From assembly GCA_903855995.1 (NCBI GenBank), contig CAIOAN010000013.1, positions 248,824 through 312,823 on the forward strand: DNA of 64,000 bases. Direction: 5' to 3'. Source of the stretch: an uncultured Opitutia bacterium. Lineage in GTDB: Bacteria; Verrucomicrobiota; Verrucomicrobiia; Opitutales; UBA953. The notes beneath the pieces were generated by a model. That model ran no database searches and was not told the origin of the DNA. It worked only from the letters and a program-made list of their open reading frames with translations. Below are positions 48,146 through 58,600 of this stretch, in pieces. The translations under genes and the position numbers were made by a program. Each line of letters opens with the position of its first letter. Position 1 is the first letter of the stretch.

Positions 48146-50311
48146 ATGCGCCCGCATCTCCTCACCCTCCTCACCCTCGGCCTCGTCCTCCCGGCCCATG
48201 CCGAAGACTGGGGCGCCTACGCCATCTTCTCCGCCAGCGCACCTGACCTCGTGCTCGAAGCACCCAAGCCCGCCGCCCGCCTCACCGTCGGCAAAGTCTC
48301 CGGTCAGCCTAACCAGAAATGGACCTTTGTGCCCAAGGGCGGCGACTTCTATTCGATCCGTTCCGTCGCCTCACCGGAACTCGCCCTCACGGCCGCTCAG
48401 GCCGGGCTTGAGAACGGCACGCCGCTCATGCTCGAAACCGACACCAATCGACCCGAGCAGCTCTGGCGCATCGTCAAACAGGCCGACGGCTCTTTCAGTT
48501 TCTTACCCAAGCACACCAACGCCAAAGGTATCGATCACCTCGGAGGCGTGAAGACACCCGGGGCCAAGATCGACCTATGGGCCTACAACGCCAACGACAA
48601 GCACCTGCAATGGCTGATCAAGCCGCTCGCCGGCAGTGCCATCGCCGCACCTGCGACGCCCGAAGCCGCCACTTACACGGCACCAGAAATCGCGCCGGAT
48701 AAAATCCAGAAGGGCGACATCCGTAAATTCGTTTTCACCGACAGCAAGATCTTCCCCGGCACCGTCCGTGACGTCGTCGTCTTCGTCCCCGCGCAATACG
48801 ACGCCGCCAAGCCCGCCTGCGTCTACGTCAAGACCGACGGCTATAATCCAAAAGAGAAAGAACTCCTTGAAACCTTGATCGCCACCGGCGAAATCCCAGT
48901 TTGCGTCGGCATCTTCGTCCGCCCCGGCGACACCCCGGCCCCGATGAAAGGAACAGTCGGCCGACGTAACCGCTGCCTGGAATATGACGGCGTCGGCGAC
49001 GCGAACGCCCGCTTTCTGGTCGAAGAACTGCTGCCTTATATCGCCAAGGAGCAGAAACTGAACCTCTCCGTCTCCGGTAACGACCGCTGCATCTCCGGCG
49101 GCAGCAGCGGCGCCATTGCGGCGTTCACCGCCGCCTGGGAGCGTCCGGAATGGTTCAGCCGGGTCTACGCCAATAGCGGCAGCTTCGTCGCCTTCCGCGG
49201 CGGACACGAATACCCCACCCTCGTCCGGAAATATGAAGCCAAGCCCATCCGGGCTTATCTCACCACCGGCATGCGCGACATGGAGAACTGCGCGGGCGAC
49301 TGGTTCCTCCTTGATCAAGAGATGGACAAGGCGATGAAGTTCTCCGGCTACGATTACCGCTTCCGCATCATCAATGGCGGGCACGTCGCCGGGTATTATG
49401 ATCATCACCGCGAAGCCATGGCCTTTATCTGGAAGGACTGGCCCACACCCGTCGCCGCCGGCACCAGTGCACCCCGCGCCCAGGACGTGCTCCTACCTGG
49501 CGAGGGCTGGCAGCTCTTCGCCGATCAGCGTCCGGGGATTTTAAGCCCCACCCCTAACGCCGCTGGCGAGATCTTCTTCATCGATACCCAGACTGACCGT
49601 ATCCAGCGCATTGGGCTCGACGGCAGGATTACCGATTTCGCCGACGCCGCCCAGGCGAACGCCTTGAGTGTCGGCGCCAAGGGTGAACTCTACGCCGCCT
49701 CTTCGCAGACCGGTAAAATGATTGCTTACGACACCAGTGGCCACGCCGCGGAGATCATCAGCGGACTCAAGGCCAGGCAGATTCTCGCACTGCCGAAAGG
49801 CGGACTCTACGCCAGCGGTGACGGCGCGGATGAAGGCGTATGGTGGGTGAAGGACGGCAAGAAGACCCTCGTCGACCCTGACCTGAAACACGCCACGGGC
49901 CTCGCCCTCCGCCCCGACCAATGGATTCTCGCCGCCGCTGACGGTCAGTCCAAATGGGCCTACAGCTACCAAACTAACGCCGACGGCTCGCTGACCCATA
50001 AAGAAAAGTTCTTCTGGCTGCACGTGAGCGACTGGGACGACAACGCCGGCACGGCCGGCGCCATCTATGCCAAGGAAGGTCAATTGATTCTCGCCACCAG
50101 GGCCGGACTTCAGATCTGCGCCGACGACGGACCCACACAGGTCATCCTCCCCTTTCCTGACCACGCTCGTGCGCTCGGCGTCGCCCTCGGTGGCAAAGAC
50201 CAGGATCTCCTCTTCGCTTTCACCGCCGACCGTATCTGGTGCCGCAAGGTCAAGGTCCACGCCTCAGGTGCGTTTTCACCCTGGACGAAGATCAACGGTA
50301 CGCGGCTCTGA
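48146..50311 (+). CDS. Secreted ricin-lectin / esterase / SMP-30-like propeller fusion
   Basis: From the ATG at 48146 the protein has 721 residues with a signal peptide (MRPHLLTLLTLGLVLPAHA). Residues about 20-165 are a ricin-type beta-trefoil (QKWTF, QLWRI, LQWLI). Residues about 195-430 are an esterase D/Fes-type alpha/beta hydrolase (VVVFVPAQYD, ISGGSSGAIAAFTAAWERP with the nucleophile Ser, INGGHVAGYYDHH with the His). Residues about 440-720 look like a gluconolactonase/SMP-30 propeller (EIFFIDTQTDRIQRIGLDGR, GLALRPDQWILAAADG). It could bind a glycan, remove an ester and act on a lactone. Confidence 0.8.
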   Translation: MRPHLLTLLTLGLVLPAHAEDWGAYAIFSASAPDLVLEAPKPAARLTVGKVSGQPNQKWTFVPKGGDFYSIRSVASPELALTAAQAGLENGTPLMLETDTNRPEQLWRIVKQADGSFSFLPKHTNAKGIDHLGGVKTPGAKIDLWAYNANDKHLQWLIKPLAGSAIAAPATPEAATYTAPEIAPDKIQKGDIRKFVFTDSKIFPGTVRDVVVFVPAQYDAAKPACVYVKTDGYNPKEKELLETLIATGEIPVCVGIFVRPGDTPAPMKGTVGRRNRCLEYDGVGDANARFLVEELLPYIAKEQKLNLSVSGNDRCISGGSSGAIAAFTAAWERPEWFSRVYANSGSFVAFRGGHEYPTLVRKYEAKPIRAYLTTGMRDMENCAGDWFLLDQEMDKAMKFSGYDYRFRIINGGHVAGYYDHHREAMAFIWKDWPTPVAAGTSAPRAQDVLLPGEGWQLFADQRPGILSPTPNAAGEIFFIDTQTDRIQRIGLDGRITDFADAAQANALSVGAKGELYAASSQTGKMIAYDTSGHAAEIISGLKARQILALPKGGLYASGDGADEGVWWVKDGKKTLVDPDLKHATGLALRPDQWILAAADGQSKWAYSYQTNADGSLTHKEKFFWLHVSDWDDNAGTAGAIYAKEGQLILATRAGLQICADDGPTQVILPFPDHARALGVALGGKDQDLLFAFTADRIWCRKVKVHASGAFSPWTKINGTRL

Positions 50312-50363
50312 ACTTCTGTCTCTTTCTTCTGTAATCTGTACGGTACTTATTTAAGCTCTGGGG

Positions 50364-52172
50364 ATGCTCAGACTTACGTTCGCCTCCCTGCTCTTCGCCG
50401 TCGCGGCCTTTGCCGCGGACAAGCCGAACATTATCCTGATCTATTCGGACGACCACGGTTGGGCGGATCTCGGCGTCCAAGGCTCGGACAAGGACATCCG
50501 CACCCCGAACCTCGACGCCATGGCGCGCGACGGCGTGCGCTTCACGCGCGGCTACGTCTCCGCTCCGCAATGCGTGCCGTCTCGCGCCGGCGTCCTCACC
50601 GGACGCTACCAACAACGTTTCGGGGTCGAGGACAATAACAAGGGACCCCTCCCGCTCGAGCAGCTGACCATCGCCGAACGCCTCAAGGCCGCCGGCTACG
50701 TCACCGGCCAGGTCGGCAAATGGCACCTCGACCTCGTGGGCGGAAAGAAAGGCGAAAAGGCCCTCCGCGTCTCCAAGGAGCACATGCCCCACGCGCAGGG
50801 ATTTGACGAATACTTCCGCGGCGAAATGCGTCAGTTCTACGCCTCGCATGACCTGCAGGGTAAACCCTTCGCGGACGCCCCGCATGTCGTGACTGACAAC
50901 CGTTTCCGCGTGGTTGTGCAGACCGAAGCCGCGCTATCCTTCCTCGATCGGCGCGCCGCCAAGCCCGAGCAGCCATTCTTCCTCTATCTCGCTTGGTACG
51001 CCCCCCACGTCCCACTGGAGTCACCCGAGCCGTGGTTCTCCCAGACCTCGGCCGCACTCCCCAAGGAGCGCCGGCAGGCGATCGCAATGATTGCTGCGAT
51101 GGACGAAGGTCTCGGCCAGCTTCGCGCGAAGCTCAAGGCGATAGGCCAAGACCAGAATACGCTTATTTTCTTTATCGGCGATAACGGCGCACCTCTGGGC
51201 AAGAACTGGGACGGTTCGCTCAACACGCCGCTCATTGGCGAGAAAGGCATGCTCACCGAAGGCGGCATCCGCACGCCTTTCGTCGCGGCGTGGCCAGGCC
51301 ACGTTCCGGCGGGGCAGGTCTACGAAAAGCCGGTGATCAGCCTCGACGTCGCCGCCACGGCCGTGGCCCTCGCCGGCCTGCCCAATGACCCCGTGCTCGA
51401 CGGTACGGACCTTACTCCCTTCCTCTCCGGCAAGAATCAAGGTGCGCCGCACGAACGCCTCTTCTGGCGCTGGGGCTCGCAAGCCGCGGTCCAGGAATAC
51501 CCTTGGAAACTCATTCGCCTCGGTGAACGCGAACAGCTGCTCTTTGATATCTCGCAACCCGACGGCGAGAACGTGAAGAAGAACCAGTTCTCCGCGCAGC
51601 CCGAGATCGTGGCACGCCTCACCAAGGCCCTCAAAAAATGGAGCGAGACACTGATGCCGCCCGGCCTGCCGACCACTTTCGACGCGCACCACGAAGGCCT
51701 CTTCGCCGAGCATGAAGTCATCCCACCCCTCCCGGACGCACCCCAGACCAAGCCAGCTCCACCCGGATCAATCCAAGGCTGGATCTGCCGCAACGGCACC
51801 ATCGCGACCAAGGATGGCGCCCTGCTTATCTCCGCAGACCCTAAGGCCGCCAAGAACGCCAAGCCCTTCCTCGCCAAGACCGGCCTCGCCCTAAACGGGC
51901 CGGTGACCGCCCTCATCAAGGCCGACGCCAAGGTCGCGACGAACGCTTCGCTGAGCTGGCGCACTAAGGAGCAGCCCGACTTCCTACCCGCCAATCTCGT
52001 ACGCTTCAGCCTGCCCGCCGGCGCTTCTGAGCAGAGCATCACCCTACCCGTCGACGGCCAGGCGATCCACGTGCGATTCCAGCTCGGCGACCAGACGGAC
52101 GGCTTACGACTCCGCTCCATCGAGCTTCGTCCCGCCCAGGGGTCGGCCGACCTCGCGGATTTCAGCCGCTGA
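50364..52172 (+). CDS. Sulfatase (formylglycine, S1-like) with C-terminal extension
   Basis: The 602-residue protein has a signal peptide and the sulfatase signature CVPSRAGVLTG with Cys70 as the formylglycine precursor. Metal ligands are seen in IYSDDHGWADLG, and the second signature is GQVGKWHLD; FIGDNGAP supplies further ligands. Residues beyond about 450 form an extra domain of beta type (SLSWRTKEQPD, AIHVRFQLGDQTDG). It probably removes sulfate esters from glycans outside the cytoplasm. The maturation enzyme is not in the window. Confidence 0.92.
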   Translation: MLRLTFASLLFAVAAFAADKPNIILIYSDDHGWADLGVQGSDKDIRTPNLDAMARDGVRFTRGYVSAPQCVPSRAGVLTGRYQQRFGVEDNNKGPLPLEQLTIAERLKAAGYVTGQVGKWHLDLVGGKKGEKALRVSKEHMPHAQGFDEYFRGEMRQFYASHDLQGKPFADAPHVVTDNRFRVVVQTEAALSFLDRRAAKPEQPFFLYLAWYAPHVPLESPEPWFSQTSAALPKERRQAIAMIAAMDEGLGQLRAKLKAIGQDQNTLIFFIGDNGAPLGKNWDGSLNTPLIGEKGMLTEGGIRTPFVAAWPGHVPAGQVYEKPVISLDVAATAVALAGLPNDPVLDGTDLTPFLSGKNQGAPHERLFWRWGSQAAVQEYPWKLIRLGEREQLLFDISQPDGENVKKNQFSAQPEIVARLTKALKKWSETLMPPGLPTTFDAHHEGLFAEHEVIPPLPDAPQTKPAPPGSIQGWICRNGTIATKDGALLISADPKAAKNAKPFLAKTGLALNGPVTALIKADAKVATNASLSWRTKEQPDFLPANLVRFSLPAGASEQSITLPVDGQAIHVRFQLGDQTDGLRLRSIELRPAQGSADLADFSR

Positions 52173-52240
52173 TTCAAATACGGTCATATAAAAAATAATC
52201 TGTTAAGCCTGCGGGCGGGGAGTAGGGTTCACTCCACCCC

Positions 52241-53641
52241 ATGAACGCGCGCGCCCTCCTCGCCTGCCTCCTCACGATGTCGACGCTCGTCGCCGCTGAG
52301 AAGCCCAATATCCTGATCATCTTCGCCGACGACCTCGGCTACGGCGACATCGGCGTGCATGGAGGCAAAGCGGTGCCGACGCCCAACATCGACGCGCTCG
52401 CGAACTCGGGCGTCCGTTGCACTTCAGGCTACGTGACCTGTCCGTATTGCAGCCCCTCGCGTGCCGGCATGCTCACCGGCCGGGCCCAGACCCGCTTCGG
52501 ACACGAGTTCAATCCGCACGTCGGCAAGGAAGCCGAACTCGGACTCCCCCTCGATCAGCGCACGATTGCCAACGAGCTGCATGACGTCGGCTACGCGACT
52601 TCCTTGATTGGCAAGTGGCATCAGGGCTTTGACAAGCCGCACCACCCGAACTCCCGCGGCTTCGACGAGTTCTTCGGCTTCCTCGTCGGCGGACACAATT
52701 ACGCGCAGCACCCTGACGCCGATCCTGAATTCGGCTCCGGACATTCGCACAACATGATCTACCGCGGAGACAAGCTGCAGAAGTTGGATGGCTTCCTCAC
52801 CGACATCTTCACCGACGAAGCCATTAGCTTCATGGACCGCAACAAGCAGAAGCCCTGGATGCTCTATCTGGCTTATAACGCCGTGCATACGCCACTGGAA
52901 ATCTCGCCCTCCATCGCCGCCCGCATCCCGACCGGCGTGACCGACAACGATCGCCGCGGCTACCTCGGCCTGCTCCTCGGGCTCGACGACGCGATCGGCC
53001 GTGTCACGGAATACCTGCGCAAATCCGGCGCCGATAAGAATACCCTCGTCCTGTTCGTCAGCGATAACGGCGGCTCGGGCCGGAAGCCCTACCTCGCCTA
53101 CAACACCGGCGTGAACACCCCTCTCCGCGGCGACAAGGGCCAGACCCTTGAAGGCGGCATCCGCGTGCCATTCTTCGCCTCCTGGCCCGGAAAACTGCCG
53201 GCTGGAACGACCTATGATCATCCGGTCTCGACCCTGGATTTCCTGCCCACCGCCTGCGCGCTCGCCGGCGCCAAACACGCGGATGTCGTCGAAGGCGTGA
53301 ACCTTCTTCCTTACTTGCGCGGCGAAAACAAGTCGGCGCCCCACGCGACGCTCGCGTGGCGCTTCGGTCCGCAGAAGGCGATCCGCCAAGGCGACTGGAA
53401 ACTCACCGATGAACGCGACTTCGACGCCAAGACCCAGAGCGGCTGGCGACTTTATGACCTCTCCAAAGACATCGGAGAGAAGACCGATCTCTCCACCCAG
53501 TTCCCCGACAAGAAAGCTGAACTCATCAAACTCTGGGAAGAATGGGATAGCCATAACATCGCCCCCAAGTGGCACGGCAGCATCACCGAGGATCCGACCG
53601 CCCCGGTCGCCAAGCCCGCGGCGAAGAAGGCCAAGAAGTAA
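52241..53641 (+). CDS. Sulfatase (formylglycine, S1-like)
   Basis: The 466-residue protein has a signal peptide, IIFADDLGYGDIG metal ligands, the signature CSPSRAGMLTGR with Cys70, SLIGKWHQG and VSDNGGSGRKP. It ends with a Lys/Ala-rich tail (AAKKAKK). It is the shortest of the three sulfatases and lacks the C-terminal domain. It lies 25 bp before the third sulfatase, so they are probably one operon. Confidence 0.93.
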   Translation: MNARALLACLLTMSTLVAAEKPNILIIFADDLGYGDIGVHGGKAVPTPNIDALANSGVRCTSGYVTCPYCSPSRAGMLTGRAQTRFGHEFNPHVGKEAELGLPLDQRTIANELHDVGYATSLIGKWHQGFDKPHHPNSRGFDEFFGFLVGGHNYAQHPDADPEFGSGHSHNMIYRGDKLQKLDGFLTDIFTDEAISFMDRNKQKPWMLYLAYNAVHTPLEISPSIAARIPTGVTDNDRRGYLGLLLGLDDAIGRVTEYLRKSGADKNTLVLFVSDNGGSGRKPYLAYNTGVNTPLRGDKGQTLEGGIRVPFFASWPGKLPAGTTYDHPVSTLDFLPTACALAGAKHADVVEGVNLLPYLRGENKSAPHATLAWRFGPQKAIRQGDWKLTDERDFDAKTQSGWRLYDLSKDIGEKTDLSTQFPDKKAELIKLWEEWDSHNIAPKWHGSITEDPTAPVAKPAAKKAKK

Positions 53642-53666
53642 GCCCTCCCCTCTCCCTGTTTTCTCC

Positions 53667-55538
53667 ATGCGGCTCTTCGCCCTCCTCCTCGCTCCGCTCG
53701 CGGCCGTCGCCGCCGATAAGCCGAATATCGTCTTCATCCTGGCCGACGACCTCGGTGCGCATGACCTCCGCTGTTTCGGAAGCACGTTCTACGAGACCCC
53801 AAACATCGACCGACTGGCCAAGCGCGGCACGCGTTTCACCCAGGCCTACGCTGCGAGCCCGCTCTGCTCACCCACGCGCTCGAGCATCTTGGTCGGCCAA
53901 TACCCCGCGCGCACCGGCATCACCGCGCCCGTCTGCCATATCAACCCGATCTACCTGAACAAGGAGCTCATCAAAGGCGGACCGAACACGCGTCTGCTCG
54001 ATGCCAACAGCGTCTCCCGCTTGAAGCCGGAATACTTCACGCTCGCCGAAGCCCTCAAGGAAGCCGGCTACGCAACCGCGCACTTCGGCAAGTGGCACCT
54101 CGGTCACAACCTCAAGCCCGCCGACCACTACGAGCCGATGGACCAGGGTTTCGATACTGATTTCCCGCACGCACCGAACGCTGCCGGCCCCGGCGGAGGT
54201 TACCTCGCCCCGTGGAAATTCATCAAGGACCCCACCATCACCGACGAAGTCGGCGTGAACATCGAAGACCGCATGTCCAAGGAGGCCGCGAAGTACATCG
54301 CCGCCCACAAGGACAAACCATTCTACCTCAACTACTGGGCCTACTCGGTACACTCCCCGTGGAACGCCCGCGCTGATTATATCGAACACTTCAAGGCCAA
54401 GGCCGACCCGAAGAATCCGCAGCACAACGCGCTCTACGCCGCGATGGTGAAGTCCCTGGACGACGGCGTGGGCCGCATCGTGCAAGCGATCGACGATGCC
54501 GGCATCGCCGACAACACAATCATCGTCTTCTTCTCCGACAACGGCGGCTACGCCTATCCCCCCAAGAAGACCGATCCAGAAGGCTACGCCGACATTCCGG
54601 CGACCAGCAATCTGCCGCTGCGCAGCGGCAAGGCTTCCCTTTACGAAGGCGGCACCCGCGAGCCGTTTATCTTGGCCTGGCCCGGCAAGGCCAAGGTCGA
54701 AGCGACCAGCGACATCCTCTTCCAGTCGGTCGACTTCTACCCGACGCTCCTTTCCTTCGTCGGGCTCAAGCCACACGCCGGCCAGAAGCTCGACGGCCTC
54801 GACCAGTCGAAAGCCCTGCTCGGCGGCGAATCGCCCCGCGATCGCGTCTTCTGTCACTTCCCGCACGGCAACGCTGCGCGCGACGCGGTCATGGACGGTT
54901 TCTACGCCGGTACCTATGTGCGTAAAGGCGACTGGAAGCTCCTCCGCTTCTACGCGCGCAACGACGACGGCTCGGACGACCTCGAACTCTACGACCTCAA
55001 GAACGACCTCGGCGAGCGCCACAACCTCGCGAAGGATAAGCCGGAGCTCGTGACCGAACTCAACGGACTGATCACCGACTTCCTCAAGGACACCGAAGCC
55101 GTCATCCCAAAACTTAATCCCGCTTTCGGGAAAGTCATCGCGACGCCCAAGGACCCGCTGATGGGGTGGAAAAATCGCAACTGCGCCGCCTCGGTCAAGG
55201 ATAGCATCCTCACCGCCAAAGGCACCGGCCCCGCGCCTTTCCTCGGCATTGGCGCCAATCTCAGCGGCCCAGCCCAAGTGACCTTCCGACTACGCACCAC
55301 CTCCGGTGGCGATGGCCACGTCGACCTCGTGCCGACCGGCACCAGCAAGACCTCCGACATCATTTCGTTCCCCTATGCGGCCAAGCCCGGCGAGTGGCAG
55401 GAAATAACCGTCGAGCTACCCCACCAGGGGCCGGCGGCGATCATGCGCCTCTACCTGCCCACGGCTTACGAGAACGTCGAGATCGACTGGGTGGAACTCA
55501 AGCCTGCGGGGGCCAAGGTCCGACGCTGGGATTTCTGA
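53667..55538 (+). CDS. Sulfatase (formylglycine, S1-like) with C-terminal extension
   Basis: From the ATG at 53667 (signal peptide MRLFALLLAPLAAVAA) the protein has 623 residues. Marks: FILADDLGAHDLRC, CSPTRSSILVGQYPAR with Cys67, FGKWHLG, FFSDNGGYAY. The end (FRLRTTSGGDGHVDLVP, IMRLYLPTAYENVEIDWVEL) is a beta domain like that of the first sulfatase. In-frame codons upstream of the ATG lie within the preceding sulfatase gene and are not used. Confidence 0.92.
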   Translation: MRLFALLLAPLAAVAADKPNIVFILADDLGAHDLRCFGSTFYETPNIDRLAKRGTRFTQAYAASPLCSPTRSSILVGQYPARTGITAPVCHINPIYLNKELIKGGPNTRLLDANSVSRLKPEYFTLAEALKEAGYATAHFGKWHLGHNLKPADHYEPMDQGFDTDFPHAPNAAGPGGGYLAPWKFIKDPTITDEVGVNIEDRMSKEAAKYIAAHKDKPFYLNYWAYSVHSPWNARADYIEHFKAKADPKNPQHNALYAAMVKSLDDGVGRIVQAIDDAGIADNTIIVFFSDNGGYAYPPKKTDPEGYADIPATSNLPLRSGKASLYEGGTREPFILAWPGKAKVEATSDILFQSVDFYPTLLSFVGLKPHAGQKLDGLDQSKALLGGESPRDRVFCHFPHGNAARDAVMDGFYAGTYVRKGDWKLLRFYARNDDGSDDLELYDLKNDLGERHNLAKDKPELVTELNGLITDFLKDTEAVIPKLNPAFGKVIATPKDPLMGWKNRNCAASVKDSILTAKGTGPAPFLGIGANLSGPAQVTFRLRTTSGGDGHVDLVPTGTSKTSDIISFPYAAKPGEWQEITVELPHQGPAAIMRLYLPTAYENVEIDWVELKPAGAKVRRWDF

Positions 55539-55588
55539 CCTGATTCTACCCCTCAGAAGGTAGTATTTTATACCTAGGCTGGGAACAA

Positions 55589-55622
55589 CCCGTCCGGGAC
55601 CCGACTCTTATTCTCGGACGGG
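55589..55622 (+). other. Intergenic hairpin between sulfatase and PSCyt operons
   Basis: CCCGTCCG (55589-55596) pairs perfectly with CGGACGGG (55615-55622) around an 18-base loop. No T-run follows on either side, so a classical terminator is unlikely. It could be a terminator of another type or part of the next gene's leader. Confidence 0.4.
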
Positions 55623-55677
55623 CCGAATCCGGCTTCCCCTCCCCCGTTAAACCCTTTTATTCGAGACACCCCTTCCC

Positions 55678-58600
55678 ATGCGTAAGTCCCTCTTGGCGCT
55701 CCTGCCTTTTCTCGCGTCCGCCGCCTTCGCGGCCGAAGAGAAGATCCAGTTCAACCGCGACATCCGCCCGATCGTGGCCGAAAACTGCTTCCACTGCCAC
55801 GGCCCCGATCCCGCCGCCCGCAAGGCGAGCCTCCGCCTCGATACCGAAGCCGGCTTCTTCGCACCGCGCATGACCAAGGACGGCAAGGAAGAACCGCCGA
55901 CCATCATCAAGGGCCAGCCTGACAAGAGCACGCTTTTCCAACGCATCATCACCAAGGACCAAGAGGAGATCATGCCTCCGCCCAAGGAGCACAAGACCCT
56001 CAAGCCCGCCGAGATCGCGCTGATCAAGCGCTGGATCGAACAAGGCGCCCCGTGGCAGCCGCACTGGTCGCTCGTCGCCCCGCAGAAGGCCGCGCTGCCG
56101 GAAGTCGCCGACGCCACCTGGTCCAAGAACCCCATCGACCGCTTCGTCGCCGCCAAGCTCGCCGCCAACGGACTCAAGCCCGCGCCTGAAGCCGACGCCG
56201 CGACGCTCGTGCGTCGTGTCAGCCTCGACCTCACCGGCCTGCCGCCTTCTCCCGAACTGCTCGCCAAATATGCTCCGAAGCCGGACGCCCGCCTCGGCGA
56301 CACGCAACTCTATGCGCTGGTCGACGAACTCCTCGCCACCCCCGCCTACGGCGAGCACCGCGCCCGCTACTGGCTCGATGCCGCGCGCTACTCCGACACG
56401 CACGGACTGCACTTCGACGCTTACCGCGAGATGTGGCCCTATCGCGACTGGGTCGTGAAAGCCTTCAATCGCAACCAACCCTTCGATCAGTTCACCATCG
56501 AACAGCTCGCCGGCGACCTCCTGCCCAAGCCCACCGAAGACCAGCTCATCGCCACCGGCCTGCAGCGCTGCAACATCACCACCAACGAGGGCGGTACCAT
56601 CGTCGAGGAAAACCTCGCCAACTACGCCGCCGATCGCGTGCAGACCATGGGCTGGGTCTACCTCGGCCTCACCACCAACTGCGCCCAGTGCCACGACCAC
56701 AAGTTCGACCCGATCACGGCGAAGGACTACTACTCCATGGCGGCCTTCTTCCGCAACACGACCCAAGGCGGACTCGATGGCAACGTGAAGGACGGCCGCG
56801 GCCCTGTGCTCTACCTCCCGGCCGACGCCGATAAGCCGCGCTGGACCGCCCTGCCCGCCGAGATCGAAGCCGGCAAGAAACAGGTCGCCGAAGCCCGCAA
56901 GGAAGGCGCCCCCCTCTTCGAGAAGTGGGTCGCGACGGCCAAGCCCGCCGACCTTGACGCCGACATCCCGACCAAGGATCTCGTCGCTCACCTCGCCCTG
57001 AACGAAGGCACCGGCATCCCCGCCGGCACGACCGCCGCCGGCGAACCAGTCACATGGAAGAAGGACGGCAAGAGCGGCCCGGCCCCCACCTTCAAGAAAG
57101 GCTCCCATCTCGTCGTCGGCGAAGCCGGCAACTTCAGCACCAAGCAGGCCTTCAGCGCCGCCGCCTGGGCCCGGCCCGACAATCTCAGCGGCAACGGCAC
57201 GATCGTCGGTCGCATGGACGACCCCAAGGGCGCCCAAGGCTGGACGCTCTTCCAGACCGCCAAGAACTTCGGCGTCTACATCATCAGCAAGTGGCCTGAT
57301 GACGCCATCAAGGTCGTCACGACCAAGAACCCTGTCCGCGTCGCCTGGCAGCACGTGACGATGACTTACGACGGCAGCGGCAAGGCCTCCGGCGTGAAGA
57401 TCTATGTCGACGGCGTCCTCGCCGAGACCCGCGGCGAAGTCGACAAGCTCAAGACCGACACCAAAGCCGCGACACCGACCCGCATCGGCCAGCGCAGCCA
57501 AGGCGAACCGTTCATCGGCAACATCCAGGACGTCTTCCTCTATGCCCGCACCTTGGCGCCGACGGAAGTCACGACCCTCTCCAAGCTCGCCCCGCTCCGC
57601 CTGATGCTCGCCGGCAAGCCGGGCCCCAAGCAGAAGGAAGCCCTGCTCGAGCACTACCTCAACAACCGGCACGAGCCGTCGAAGGTCGCCGTCAACCTCG
57701 TCGCCAAGCTGACCGCCGAACGCATGGCCATCCAGGCCCGCAGCCCGCTCACGCACATCCAGGAGGAGAAGATGGATTCGAAGCCGATGGCCAACATCCT
57801 CATGCGAGGCGCCTACGATAAGGTCGGCGCGCAGGTCGAAGCCGAGGTTCCCGCCGCGCTGGGCAAGCTCCCGGCCGACGCCCCTCGCAACCGCCTCGGC
57901 CTTGCGCAGTGGCTCGTCAGCGACGCCAACACCCTCACGGCCCGAGTGACCGTGAATCGCATGTGGCAGGAAATCTTCGGCACGGGCTTCGTGAAGACCA
58001 CCGAGGACTTCGGCATCATGGGCAGCGCGCCCTCGCATCCGGAGCTGCTCGACTGGCTCGCCGTCGACTTCCGCGCCAACGGCTGGGACGTGAAGCGCTT
58101 CTACAAGCAGGCGCTGACCAGCGCCACCTACCGGCAGGCCGCGATCATCACCCCCGAGAAACTCGAGAAGGACCGTGACAACGCCCTGCTCAGCCGCGGC
58201 CCGCGCTTCCGCATGGACGCCGAAATGATCCGCGACTATGCCCTCGCCGCCAGCGGTACGCTCTCGCAGCGCATGGGCGGCCCGGGCACCTACCCCTACC
58301 AGCCCGAGAACATCTGGGAAATCGTCGGCATGCACAACATGTCCTACAAGCAGGACACCGGCGAGAACCTCTACCGCCGCACCGTCTACAACTTCTGGAA
58401 ACGCATGGCTCCGCCGGCCAGCCTCGACATCTTCAACGCCCCTTCGCGTGAAGCCAGCTGCGTCCGTCGCGACCGCACCAACACGCCCCTCCAGGCGCTG
58501 GTGACGCTCAACGACCCGCAGTACGTCGAAGCCTCGCGCATCCTCGCCCAGCACACGCTGCAATCGCCCGGCGACGATACCGCACGCCTCAACGCCGCCG

